This document shows, piece after piece, positions 12,375 through 24,161 of a stretch of 64,000 bases of DNA (the stretch's first letter is position 1; each line of letters opens with the position of its first letter). Source of the DNA: Gossypium raimondii (Eukaryota; Streptophyta; Magnoliopsida; Malvales; Malvaceae); the NCBI RefSeq assembly GCF_025698545.1, contig NC_068566.1, forward strand, positions 45,859,192 to 45,923,191, in the 5' to 3' direction. Made by a program: the position numbers and the translations under genes. Below the pieces are notes generated by a model, which worked only from the letters and a program-made list of their open reading frames with translations, did no database searches and was not told the origin of the DNA.

Positions 12375-12855
12375 CCAATCATTGCAATACATAGAATAAT
12401 AAGATCTCGACTAAAACTCAAACAATCATACATGCATACTTGTGAATAATGACACTTGAACTTTGGTACTCAAAACCAAGGTCTAAGCTTTTGGCAAATA
12501 TGTCGAGATTTCATTTATAAATTTTTAACTTTATGATTACATTAATTAAATATCAAATTTCATTGAAATAAAAAATGATAATACATTTTAATCAATTATA
12601 TTCACACACTTAACTTTCGAGATAAAATTATTTGGATACAAAAGACTTTAATGTAAGATTAATATATATTGCTGAATTTTCTTTCACTAGTTATCCAAAT
12701 TGTCTTGAAAGCTACTTTGAGAAAATATCATAAGAAGTACCAAAATTGTAAATAAAATAATAATCAGTAAAGACATTGGGTCATTGTTGTTATTTTTAGA
12801 AGTTGCCATTTTTTCGCTACCTGCCACTAAATATATTTTGTTTTCATTGAGAAAA
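12375..12855. repeat. Local direct duplication, copy 1
   Basis: Matches 14,235-14,730 in the same orientation with indels. Shared blocks include 'acttgaact-aggtactc', 'atgtaagattaa-atatattg', 'tcactagttatccat/aa', 'gctactttgagaaaatatca' and 'cc-actaaatatatttt'. Non-coding; probably two copies of one repeat or a segmental duplication. Confidence 0.6.
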
Positions 12856-13724
12856 ATAAATACATTTCTTTATTCATAATCAACTTATTGACACAAAAGG
12901 GAAAATAATGTTAAAATCGACAAAAAATAGCAGATCAAAGAACATGAAACACATGATGAAGCTCAACAGGAAAGATGAACGGATTAGAACATTGCCTTAA
13001 CTCGCCTGAGTTATCGCGGTCAAAGAAGGAGAGGGCATCGACGCCGATGATGATGATGATCGTTTTTGGTTAAAAGTTTGAAGAGAAATTTTTGAATGTC
13101 GCCAAGTTTTGAATAGTTAAAGTTGAAAAATGTGTTACGAGATTAGAATTGGTAAGAAATTTTACACACACAAAAAAAAAATCATTTTATTGGAAAATAA
13201 GAAAAATATTTTCCGTAAAAGGCTTTACATGAAACAAAGCACAACCTAAGTTTTCTTAGCACTAAATTTTGTCTCTTTTATCACCCAATTATCTTGAATT
13301 TTTTTGTATTAGTTAGTTGGTGATAAAATAAGATAAAATTGAATAGTTGGATGGTCATTTTATAATTTTTCATAATTGGGTGACCAAAAAAAAATACTAA
13401 TAGTTGAGCGATCATTTTATAACTTTGGGTTGTAAAAAATTTAATTAAATAACCTCTACTAAAATTTAAAATGTTATTTAATATAATTAGGAAAAAAAAA
13501 AGATGTTTAAAATGGCCCAAGAAGAGCATCAAGTGGGTTAGAGACAAATTCCAATTTCAAAGGCTACTTAAACATGAAGGGTCCTTAACTGGTTTAAGCA
13601 TTTTAAGGCTACTTTAACTTGCATTGAAACCCCACATCCCAATTATTGCTCTCTTTTCAATTCTTCTATGATATTATTGGTTAAATTTTAGGGTTTAAAC
13701 TTAAAATTTCAAACTTTTTTAATA
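12856..13724. other. Intergenic DNA with a small GC-richer island
   Basis: Mostly AT-rich. At 12,990-13,070 there is a short island with a GAT repeat ('gatgatgatgatgatcg') and a 20-codon Ser-rich frame on the minus strand. It might be a remnant of an exon, but I cannot identify it. Confidence 0.3.
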
Positions 13725-13885
13725 ATCTCATTATAGGTTATGATTATATCTGCTCTCTTTTTAACTATCCATAATCCTTCTCTAATCCATAAATAGGAGG
13801 ATAATGCGCTTCAGAGCACTCAAACTCACGTCCTTCTGTATTGACAATAGTGTCTATACCAATCTAGCTAAGACTCCATCAATAA
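13725..13885. repeat. ~160-bp interspersed repeat, copy a
   Basis: Carries the shared blocks 'ccataaataggaggataatg', 'gcactcaaactcacgtcctt' and 'tattgacaat...accaatc'. Similar copies in this window lie near 18.2, 19.2, 22.0, 35.4 and 47.8 kb, all in the same orientation. Confidence 0.6.
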
Positions 13886-14234
13886 AAAATTTCTTAATTT
13901 TTAGATTTAAAAGTTTTAATCTAATTCGTGATATAATTTGTATTTATATCAAGATAGCTTATTGAATTCATAACAATTTTTTTAATGTGATTACATGATA
14001 TATTCAAAGAGGTTGGTCCCTCCTTTCGTATTTTCTTCAGAAAATTTTGAACTTTTTTATTTTAAAAGTAATAAAATTTTACTTACTCTCCTATATTCAT
14101 AATTTGATTCTTTTATCTTAGCTATTAATATGGTAAATTTTGATGAAAGATACTAATAATGGTAAAATTGGATTGGAGTTTTTAAAATTCTTTTAAGAAT
14201 TTTACAAGTACAATTACATGTTCGAGCAACTACA

Positions 14235-14730
14235 AAATATAATCAAATCATTTCAACTCACAGACATGTGAAATATCGGAAATGATCCAAACTCTAACTC
14301 CAACTCCAACTCCAACATACATAATCGTTGATAGTAATACTTGAACTTAGGTACTCGAAACTCGAAGTCTCAACTTTTACCAGATATGTCAAGAATTCAT
14401 TAACAAATAACTTTTCAAATGCATTAACTAAATACCAAATTATATTCAAACAATGCTACTTTTTGGTTAATCATTTTTCTTTTGAATACAAATAAATTAT
14501 AATGTAAGATTAACATATATTGTTGATATTTTTCCTTTTCACTAGTTATCCATATTATCTTTGTTCTTACATCTTATTCAAGTAGTTTTGATCTTGCAAG
14601 CTACTTTGAGAAAATATCATACGTACCACATTGTAAATAAATGATAATCAGTCAATTGTTTTTAATTTTATAAATGATACTTTTTTCCCACCTACCACCA
14701 AATATATTTGGCTTTAATCGGGAAAAGGAA
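14235..14730. repeat. Local direct duplication, copy 2
   Basis: Second copy of the sequence at 12,375-12,855. A short 'aactccaactccaactccaac' tandem (about 14,291-14,314) is inserted near its start. Confidence 0.6.
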
Positions 14731-16214
14731 AATAATTTGAACCTGCTGGTTTGATGGTTTGAGTGTTCACTGTCTCAGATGTGGCCTGGGTTTAAGTCAC
14801 GCTATTCATGTTGTTGTTAAGACTTTATCTTCTTCTTATAATTCACCAAAAAAATTATTTACCCGTTGACTTATTTGATCAATTATTTTCTTTTAATTAA
14901 TTTAAATGGGTTGTTTCCCAAGATTTCAAAGTTTACCATAGCTAAAACGCCTAACAAGAAGGGCGGCTATAAAATTCATGAAAAAAGAATAAATAAATGC
15001 AAGATGGAGTAATTTAATTGGTTTAAGATTTTGTACCTCAATTTTATAATAAATGTGAGGTTACAGATAATTAAATCAGCAATTAGCCATTCGTATTATG
15101 AATTTCATATTTGATTATGACGTACAACTACAAATTTTGATATGATTTTTATAGAGAATGGACAGGTTGTCAAAATAATAACATATTTCTAGTCCCTGGT
15201 GTGGGCCGCTAGAATAATAATCCAATTTTTTTACACAATTGTCAAATTTCAGGTTTGGCCTAACTATTCTACAACTTGAGATTTTAATTTTAACATAATT
15301 TAGTCCCTCTATTTCTATAATGCCATTAGTTAATCTAAATATTTAATATTGTTAAATTTTCTTAACAACACTAATCTAGCAAGAAATATTTAATTATAAT
15401 GAATTGAATAAGTATTTTCAACATTTTTATGACTACAATTTTTTTAATTTCAAAATTCAACACCACTGAGTTTAATAGAAAATTTTAAGTAAATCCAAAA
15501 ATTAAAGGATTAAATTTCTAAAAGAAAAGTAATAGGACTATATTCCAAATGTAAGAAGCGAATGGAAACTTACTAATAATCAACTCAATACGAATTGAGA
15601 ATATATCTTTTGACATTAGGTGTAATAGTCATAAACTTTGAAGACAAAACTATTAACGGAAATAACTACATATTCTAAAAAGATTAATCTTTATATACCG
15701 TAAAATTAAAATGGATTTTATAAAAATATATATATAACAACATGGGAATAAACCCTAATTTGTTGCGGATGGTTTAGGGATAAACTGAGTGAGTAGAATC
15801 GTAATACAAAATGTAATAATCACGTGATTGATGGACAGATTAGTTGGATTTGTTTCTGTCATATTGAAGCTTAGATCTGCAGCATGCCTTAACCTATAAT
15901 AATAACACACAAAATAAGAGGATTTGGCCTTGAAAACCCAACCAAACTCTTTTGTCTGCTATTTACTTTTAGATGCCTTTCGATTCAATACATCTTTGGT
16001 CTGTTCTGCTATCTGGTTATGTGTTTTTAAAATTTTAAATTTAATTAATTGAAAAGAATGGTACAACTTATAAATATAGATGTTAGTGTACTAATATTAT
16101 ATATATAGTTATTTAACTCCTAATTAAAAATTAAAAATTATTAACTTAATTAACAATTCCAAATATTATAAATAATAAAAAATTTCAGAGTCATAATTAA
16201 AGCACTTTTACTAT
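14731..16214. other. Intergenic AT-rich DNA, no gene seen
   Basis: No frame of note on either strand and no recognised protein relic. A few less AT-rich patches (about 15,770-15,990) contain nothing I can identify. Confidence 0.5.
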
Positions 16215-17265
16215 ATTTGATGTACAATATAATTTTATTTAGCTTTTTCATAAAAATAATATAAAATAAATAAATAATAACGAAAATGAGATTGAGAAAA
16301 TTTATTTACGAGAATCGACTGTTTGTTACAGTAACTGTTGGTGTCGCCGGTGTGCTACAATCATCCGGCAATCATTATTTTTTTTTTAAAAAAAATTTTT
16401 GGTGCCGTCACTGCGTCTGGTGGTAGCTATATGTACTTTTGAAAATAGCCGTAAAAATATGGGTATACATGGTGGGAGAAAAAAAAGAAAAAATTTTTTA
16501 ATGGTGCCGTCAATGTGTCAAGTGGCACCACTTTGTTTTTTAAAAAATTGCTGTTAGCGAAAAAAAATAGAGAAACTGAAAAAAAAATTAGTGGTGTCTC
16601 CGAAGTGTCAGGTAGCACCGGTTTGAAAATCTCATCCTGCGACACTGCCAGGCGGCACTGCCTAGTATATTTACCCCTCCCTCGGTCAAAAATTTGTTTC
16701 TATTGAAGAGAAGAAGAAGAAAAAAAGAATTGTGTTTAGTAGAAGGGGAGAGAATAGAAAAAAAAAAACTAACACCTTGTTGCCGACATGATCAATCGGT
16801 CACAGGCTCCCTCCAATTAGTCTTTAATTTCTTTTAATCTTTTTTTTTCTCTTTCATGCGACTTTTTACCGGTGATGTTTAACACACTTGTGGCACCAAT
16901 AAAAAAAAAATTTCATCTAAGTTTTTTTTTCTCTCTAACATGCATTCTTTTTTAAAAAAATTAACTAATCCTGCCTAACACATCGTGGCGCCATTAAGTT
17001 TTTTCCCCCCACCATGTATATCCATATTTTCACGAGTATTTTCAAAAGTATACACGTGTGCCACTTGACAAAGTGGTGACACAAAAAAATCATTTAAAAA
17101 AATGAATTATTGCCGGATGTTTGTGGGATGGTACCGCCGGTGTGTCAGGTGACATTGGTGATCATTGTAGCAAACAGCCATTCCTGTAAATAAATTTTCC
17201 CCAATCCCAATTTTTTAATTATTTATATTATTTTATAAAAAACCGTTTTACTTGGTATAATTAAT
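16215..17265. mobile_element. Long foldback (inverted-repeat) element, ~1.05 kb
   Basis: The left arm reads 'gattgagaaaatttatttac...ctgtttgttacagta'. The reverse complement of the right arm gives 'gattggggaaaatttatttac...ctgtttgctacaatg'. Further in, 'tacttttgaaaatagccgtaaaaatatgg' pairs with 'tacttttgaaaatactcgtgaaaatatgg', and 'atacatggtggg' occurs in both arms. The arms are ~500 bp, the apex is near 16,740, and they contain repeated 'ggtgccgtcaatgtgtcaagtggcacc'-like modules. Non-coding. It could be a large MITE/Foldback element, and if transcribed it would make a long hairpin RNA. Confidence 0.7.
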
Positions 17266-17699
17266 ACAAAAATCATTATTTAAAATTATAACTAATAAAT
17301 ACAATTAACATACATTAATTATTTTGACCATTTATATATATTGTTAATAAAAAATCCTAATCATTGTCAAAGCATTTGCATAAATTATAAAAAGATTGAT
17401 ATATTGTAAATTAATTCTTCGTTATTAATTTTTAATATTCAATAAATTGATAATAATAATTCATAGATAACATATAATTTTATATATGAGATATAAAGTT
17501 AGTAATTATATAAATAATTAAAATTTATTATTTAAACAAAATTCTTTTTACGTTTTGGTTAAAATATAATAATTTAAATATACTATATAAATTTAAACTT
17601 ATCGATTTGAATTAAAAATGCTTAGGATTTTAATAAAAAGACATTACTATACTAATTTACATAGAAAAATATTAAGGGATACAAATATTTCTTTTCCTG
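17266..17699. other. Very AT-rich spacer
   Basis: Almost only A and T with no coding signal; nothing recognised. Confidence 0.5.
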
Positions 17700-17895
17700 T
17701 CGGCTTTAAGAAATTCTAGCGCTTCTCGTGGAAGGGCCTCAAACAATTGCAAAGGTTAATTTAGTTAAGTAGTCTTCGCTTTGATTGTGCTCTCTAAGAA
17801 TATATCTTAATATCCACTGACTTTCTTTAGATAAAACACGATGAATTCTTCTGATGAGTAGAGTGTTTGATTTTGCATATGGATGTTTGTTGCAA
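17700..17895 (-). pseudogene. RNase H-like (RVT_3-type) domain relic 1
   Basis: The reverse strand reads 'LLIRRIHRVLSKESQWILR' then 'YILREHNQSEDYLTKLTFAIV'. After a one-base frame change it continues 'FEALPREALEFLKA'. This matches the C-terminal part of the plant RNase H-like domain found in non-LTR-retroelement-derived proteins (I..I......W...Y..RE.N...D.L.KL). Only the last ~60 residues are readable and no active start exists. A dead fragment. Confidence 0.65.
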
Positions 17896-18189
17896 ATTAT
17901 ATTTTAATTGGATGCATTTACATGAGGATTGGCCTATCAATAAATTGAAGGAAAAAGAAAAGCACTATGTTCATTAATGATTCCGTCGGTGACTAATTGA
18001 ATGAAGGCTCCATTCGCCTCAAAAAGTTAATGACATCTTAAATAAATTTGGTTAAGTAGTTATGAGTATAATCACTATATTCATTCATTCGTGGTAAAAG
18101 ATGTATTATAACGCTCTAATCAACCCAATAAATTCCTAAATGATTCTTTTTAAAACATAATAAAGTTTTTATTATTACTTTTTTTTAAC

Positions 18190-18362
18190 ATTAATCTCGT
18201 TATAAATTCTCGTCATATTTGCTCGTTTTGATATAACGTATAGAACTACTCATGGCCCCTCCCCAACCCTTGAATATGAGGATAATGCGTTTCAGCACAC
18301 TCAAATCTACGTCTTTTTGTACTGACAACAATATTAATACCAATCAAACTAAGAGTCAATCA
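18190..18362. repeat. ~160-bp interspersed repeat, copy b
   Basis: Shares 'aatctcgttataaattctcgtcat', 'gaggataatgcgtttcagca' and 'actgacaacaatattaatac' with the other copies. Confidence 0.6.
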
Positions 18363-19224
18363 GCTGCTATTATTTTCAGGATTTGATTAGGAATTTTTGC
18401 TACAGTTTGCTATTTTCTTACCTCTAAATGATTTGAGTTTTTCAAGTAAAATGATTTGGATTAACTAGAAAGGGAAATTAAAAGATAATGTGAGAATCCT
18501 TTACTTTCAACTATTATATACTTAAGGTCAAATATAGTTTAAATGTTTTCAAAATTTTGATTCGAGTTTTACCTTTATATTATTTCGTATTTACATATTT
18601 TCTGGTTTAATTATAAATATTTAGATTTGTTGAATATATGTATAGGATTTTATAATTTAGAATATTTGTCGGTCAATTAAAATTTTTAAATCTATAACTA
18701 TTGATTATTCTAATACTTGTAATGAATAACATGATTGAGTATAAATTATTTATGCAATTCATGTTGCATAGATATATAACCTGATCTAAATAAATCCGAC
18801 ATATGTATTCGTTGGTTAAAATTAGGCGGTTTAAATTTTAATGTTATTAATAAATTAAATTCTAATTACTTCATTTCAAGGTTATTTGCTAGTAAGCAAA
18901 ATAATTTCAACTACATTTCCTTTATTATAAAAAAATAAGAAGAGATTAATAACTTTAACAAATATATTAAATAAGATTAAATAAGAAGAGGTTAGCATCT
19001 TTGACTAATTTCTTAAAATTTATTTGTGATCTTTCTTTTGGTAATTTTAATTTTTAAACCCTTATTTTTACTTTATGTGTTTTTGCTAAAGAAATATATC
19101 AATTATTGTGGATATGACAATCCTTATTACTATCTATAAAACTTTATTTTCTTCTAAAACCAAAATTTCAACTATTTTTGCAAAATAGAAAAAAATACAA
19201 AAAGACTTAAAACGAAATTGAACA
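18363..19224. other. Intergenic AT-rich DNA
   Basis: No gene, relic or structured repeat recognised. Confidence 0.5.
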
Positions 19225-19405
19225 ATCTCATTATAGTTTTGATTATATCTGTTTTTCTTCATACAATATCTAGAATTATCTATAATCCTTCCCAAACTCA
19301 TAAATAGGAAGATAATGTGTTTTAATGTACTCAAACCTACGTTCTCCTGTATTAACAATAATGTCCATACTTCATATCAATCGATTTAAAACTCAATCGA
19401 CAAAG
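19225..19405. repeat. ~160-bp interspersed repeat, copy c
   Basis: Shares 'aatctcattatagttttgat', 'cataaataggaagataatgt' and 'gtattaacaataatgtccat' with the other copies. Confidence 0.6.
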
Positions 19406-19566
19406 ATTTCCGAATCCATAGTCACGAGTTTCAATTATTTGCCTTCGCAGATATATCGCATATTCAAACAAATCTCAATTCTCAAGTCAAAGTCACCTAC
19501 AATTTCCATTATTGAAAGTCTTCCACTTAGCACTATAGTGTGTTGTGATACACACGCCTTAACTTT

Positions 19567-19937
19567 GGCATAATGACATTTTTGGGCTTAAGTTTTATAA
19601 AAAAAATCATTTTAGTCTTTCATTAATTTTTCAACTCTTTTAGTCTTTAAATTTGTATTTTTTATCAAATCACCCAAAAATAGATGGAAAAATTAATGTT
19701 TGTTAACTTTGTTGATGTGACATACACGTGAATTGTCATGCGGATGGTATGTCAAAATTTAATTACTTTTAAAATTTAAAATATTTAAAATATTTTTAAT
19801 AATTTTAATTTTTTAAAAAATTAATTAAATGCTGATATAGCATACACATGGACACATCAACAAATTTAAAATGTTAATTTTTCCATCAATTTTAGAATGA
19901 TTTGACAAAAAACGCAAGCTAATAAATCATTATGCCC
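19567..19937. mobile_element. Foldback MITE, family B
   Basis: The ends 'ggcataatgacatttttggg' and, reverse-complemented, 'gggcataatgatttattagc' are inverted. The inner pair 'gatggaaaaattaatgttt' / 'gatggaaaaattaacatttt' also matches. ~0.37 kb, non-coding. The core 'gtgacatacacgtgaattgtcatg' resembles the core of family A elements. Confidence 0.6.
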
Positions 19938-20518
19938 TTAACTTTCCATTATTATATTGCACTAAATTAGTTCAAAAATTTTCTTTTAAAATTTATTCAA
20001 TAGAGTGATGAAGAATTTGTATGTAAATTTTATTAAACATATGTTTAATCCTTGAATATATGGTTTTAGTTCTTTTATTTAAAGATTATGTAAAAGTATA
20101 AAAACAAAAACACAATCAAAATAATATTAGTTATCATTTAAAAAAAGTATATTAATTTTTCTCAATTAAGTTGGTACTTAATTAACCCGAGACACTAATT
20201 CAATCAAAGTTTATAATAAGTATAGATACATAATCATGCAAACTGAATGAATTTAAAAATTTGTTTAAATTGCTAAAAATATATGTTTAAAATTGAGATC
20301 AAGTTTTACAAATACACTTTAAAAATAATATATATGTGAAATCTAATAATTATTTAGAGCTACATAAGAATAAATTTGAATAAGATTCATATATTATATA
20401 TAAAATTTAAATCGAATATATTTAAATTGAGAATAACACACGTTTACATAAGCTAAGACTTAAATATAAAATCTTTGAGATTTCATTAACTTAATATTAA
20501 ATTGGATAAAACTACCAT
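19938..20518. other. Intergenic AT-rich DNA
   Basis: Nothing recognised beyond A/T-rich low-complexity sequence. Confidence 0.5.
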
Positions 20519-20868
20519 GGAAGTCTTGTATTAGAAGCCAGATTTTATTATCTTCTTTATTAAAAAAAAATGGACAAATTAACCTATATACATTAGATCA
20601 AAGAGCAAACCGATCTTTTCTGTTAAAAATTTCATCCATTTGTACTATTAAAAACTGACGTGACTGATGAAATAACTAAACAGTGACACATGGCGTGCGA
20701 CGCGTACCTAATGCTAATGTACTGAGACCAGTTGTTAACAACAGAAATTGGTGAAATTTTTAATAAAAGAACCAGTTTGCTCTTAGGTCTAACATACATG
20801 AACTAATTTACTCATTTTTAAGTTGGAGGAGCAAAATACAATTTAACTACTAATAAAAGATTTCTATA
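20519..20868. mobile_element. Foldback MITE, family C, copy 1
   Basis: 'ggacaaattaacctatatac...agagcaaaccgatctttt' on the left pairs with the reverse complement of the right side, 'gagtaaattagttcatgtat...agagcaaactggttctttt'. The core 'acatggcgtgcgacgcgtac' resembles 'cttggcatgccacatatacc' in the copy near 38.5 kb. A third copy lies inside the NRS/ER intron. Confidence 0.65.
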
Positions 20869-20912
20869 ATAGAAGAATTCAAGAGGAAAGGAAGAAAAAA
20901 AAAGAATAAATC

Positions 20913-21150
20913 CTAAATCCCATAGAAAAAAAATAAAATAAAAATATGGTCAATTAATATTTTGTTCAACAAAATATGCTGAATTAGATCGTCATATGTT
21001 TGATTTTGTCGACGGCTTGCTGGACTTGAAGATAATCTATTTTTGATGCTTCCAAGTTTGGACTTTGAGACTGCGTATTTTACCAACCAAGTCAGCCGCC
21101 TTTGTTTTTCCCTCAAAGTTATACCATCCTCATCGTCTCTCTCTTAAACT
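20913..21150 (-). other. Possible coding remnant, unidentified
   Basis: The minus strand from about 21,150 holds an open frame with basic, gene-like composition (GITLREKQRRLTWLVKYAV, then SSSPASRRQNQTYDDLIQ). It is richer in GC than its surroundings. I do not recognise the protein and see no clear start or splice sites. It could be a first exon or a relic, or chance. Confidence 0.2.
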
Positions 21151-22009
21151 TCTTCGCCATGCAATTTTTTTAATAATAATTATTAAATAATTATTAGAGT
21201 TATATGACTTAAATCTCGTTTGATCCGGTTTAAAAAATTCGAAATGTAACTCACATGTTAAAGAAATAAAATAGAGAGGCAAAATTGAGGATCCGTGAGA
21301 GACTGAAGGATCAAGGGCTGATACGGATCTTGCCGCACAAGTTGAATCCGCATAGGACTATATTTCTTTTATTAGACATTGATTATAACATGGTTGTTTA
21401 ACCCTTAAAAACATGTGTAGTCAAAGACCTCTTGCGTTGTTGTTTTTCAACATTAGTGAATTTCTCTTCCTTTGATCGTGATTTTTCTCGATAAGAAATT
21501 TCCAAGTAAAATCTGCGTGTATATCTTTTTTTCTTATTGCGTTATGATCATTCCTACTGTCATTATCAATGTATAGTATAATAATATAAACTGTGTTAAT
21601 TAAAAGCATATTTTTTTAATTATAACGTGAAACTATATATAATAATTGTAGGTGATATGCTGATCTTTGTAATTTAATAATTTTGAAACATCCAAGTTTT
21701 CATGTACTCTTTTCTTTTTATTTTAATTAATTAAAGTTTTAATTTCTCCTGCCAATTTGGAAAAAGATTAATATTGTTTCAATGAGAGTCAAATATATTA
21801 TGCAATGATCAACATTGGTATGCTTATATAGTCATTTATATATGTGGTTGTGGAATTTCTTCCAGCCCCCCTATTCAACATATTAAATAATCAAAGCCAA
21901 AATCCAAAACAAGGTTTTGGATGTTAAGACTTCATTGTTTGTTTATTAGCTTTTTAATCCTTTACATTATATACATTTTACTTACGGAGTTTTAAGGTAA
22001 TAATTTTAT
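21151..22009. other. Intergenic AT-rich DNA
   Basis: A GC-richer patch at about 21,270-21,360 ('gaggatccgtgagagactga') may be an old repeat fragment. No gene seen. Confidence 0.45.
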
Positions 22010-22172
22010 TATAAATTCTGATCATATCTGTTCTTCTTGACGCAATGCTTAGAACTAGTTATTGTCTCTCCTCAATCCATAAATAGGAAGATAATGTGCT
22101 TCACCACACTCGAATTCATATCCTCCTGCATTAACAACAATACCCAAACCAATCAAACTAACACTCAATCAA
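22010..22172. repeat. ~160-bp interspersed repeat, copy d
   Basis: Shares 'ttattataaattctgatcat', 'ccataaataggaagataatg' and 'gcattaacaacaatacccaaaccaatc' blocks with the other copies. Confidence 0.6.
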
Positions 22173-23940
22173 TATTAAATCAAAATATATTAAAATAAAT
22201 TTAAATACGAAATAAAGTGGCATATAGGAGAATTTGAATAAGGGACCATAATTCCCAAAATCTCTTCCTCTTTTCTTTTGGACTCGAGGGATCTTGACTT
22301 CCAAAATTTCTAAAATTTTAATTAAATCCATAAATTTTATTGAAATTATCATTAAGCCCTCAAATTTTTTTAAAAAATTCATTTAACTCTTAAAATTTTA
22401 ATTAAGTCAAAATCCACCACAAAATTAAAGTTTGGTCAATTGAGTTACTAATAGATTAAGCAATATAATGATGTCATCACATGAGAAAATTCAAGATGAA
22501 ATGTTAATCAAAAAGTACTAGTAATACTAGTTTAGTATTGAATGAAAATGTTGCCATTTATTATTTAATTAAAATAATGTATTTATTTACGATTTTATTT
22601 TTAAATTATTTATTTTCTATCATAGATTTTAGTCCAAAATTTATCGGAATAATGAAAAAAATCAGAAAGATTTTGTTTGAAAACAAAGCATAATGAAGAA
22701 GAATTTTTCTTCTTTTTATTTTTGGGTTTTTGAACGCTCTTAAAAATTTGGACTAAAACCTATAATAAAAGATAGTTTAGGTACTAAAATGAAAAATAAA
22801 TTAGATACCAGAATTGGAAATCAGACATAATTCAAGGACTAAATCATGAATAAAACCTAAAATAATAAACATTTTAATTCTCAACACAAAATAATACTTA
22901 AAGAAACAAACAAAGCATATTTGTTATTATAATTTATCATGAAAAATAAAAAGCGATCAGTCCACGTGCAGTTTGACGTGCAGTTTGAAGCATAGTCACG
23001 TGCTGTCATGCTTGACCCAATTTTCCTAACTGCCCTCAACGGGGTCCTTCCTTTTCCCTTTTACATTAAAATAAAATTTATTAAATTGTAAAACATTCAT
23101 TAATTTTAATTAACATGTTTAATAAAATTTTTCATTATTTTTAATATATTAAACGAAAGTATTTTTAAAAAAAATTTAAAATTATTTTTTTAAAACCCTA
23201 AATTTCAACACTCAACAGCTTAGTTTTGGGATGGGCCGTTCAACACTCAATAAAAAATTATTTATTTCTTAAAATAATTATTATAATGCTGTCAATTTTG
23301 AATGCCCACCAAAAATATATTTTCTTCTATATATTTCATCTGATTTACAAATTCAACCAATTTGGCTGTTATTTATTTATTTTACTATCCATCCATAAAT
23401 AAATAAATGGGTTTTTTAAATATTATTATTTTAATAAGAGAAAACATTATTAATGCATATTAAATATATTAATTAATAACTTTTATGAGAACATGATTTT
23501 GGCCTTATTAATTATTTCATACTACATGATTTCCTATAAAAGATTTGGAATTAGATTAGAGTGGTTATTGTAATTAATTTTAAAATTTTTGATTTAAATC
23601 TCAACTTAAATTTATTTAACTAATTTAAAATTTATTTCACATTAAATTTTTCGAATCAAATTTAAATTCGGGTTTATTTTTGAGAAAAAATCAATCATGA
23701 AAAAAAGTAACTTTTAGGGTATAGATTCTTTTTTTTTTTTTTTTGATACAAACATATTTTTCCTTTATTTTTATTAAAATAAAAAATAAAAAAAGGGACA
23801 AAAAGACGATGAAAATGCTGGCAAAACCAGACAAACAAAAATCTAAAAAATACCATTTTCCAACCTGACATGATGGCAATCAAAGTAAATAATCAAAAGG
23901 GAAAGGGTAAAAAAGAGAAACACAATATCTTCCAACAGTG
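22173..23940. other. Intergenic AT-rich DNA upstream of HMGS
   Basis: No gene. Short frames near 23.7-23.9 kb on the minus strand are low-complexity. The last part is distal promoter of the HMG-CoA synthase gene. Confidence 0.45.
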
Positions 23941-23985
23941 GCCAAAGGGGGAATAGTAATACGAATTCATGAAGTCTGCATTTGC

Positions 23986-23993
23986 CTATAAAT
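23986..23993 (+). promoter_or_regulatory. Putative TATA box of the HMGS gene
   Basis: 'ctataaat' lies ~170 bases before the ATG at 24162. It is followed by a pyrimidine-rich leader with 'cctcatcaacggttctctctgcg', consistent with a transcription start near 24,020. Inferred from position and sequence only. Confidence 0.45.
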
Positions 23994-24161
23994 TCCGGAA
24001 AACACCGCATCTGATTTCCCTCATCAACGGTTCTCTCTGCGAATTTCGGGGATCAAATACTCTTTCACAAAAAGGAGAGAATTTAAGTAATTAATTAACA
24101 CAACTTTTTTTCGTTGTTGTTGAAAAAGCTCATCTTTTTTTTTTGATAGTTAGAGTGAGCA

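Noticed and set aside
23691-23883. Overlapping minus-strand ORFs before HMGS
   Set aside because: Homopolymer-rich, hydrophobic by composition, no homology recognised.
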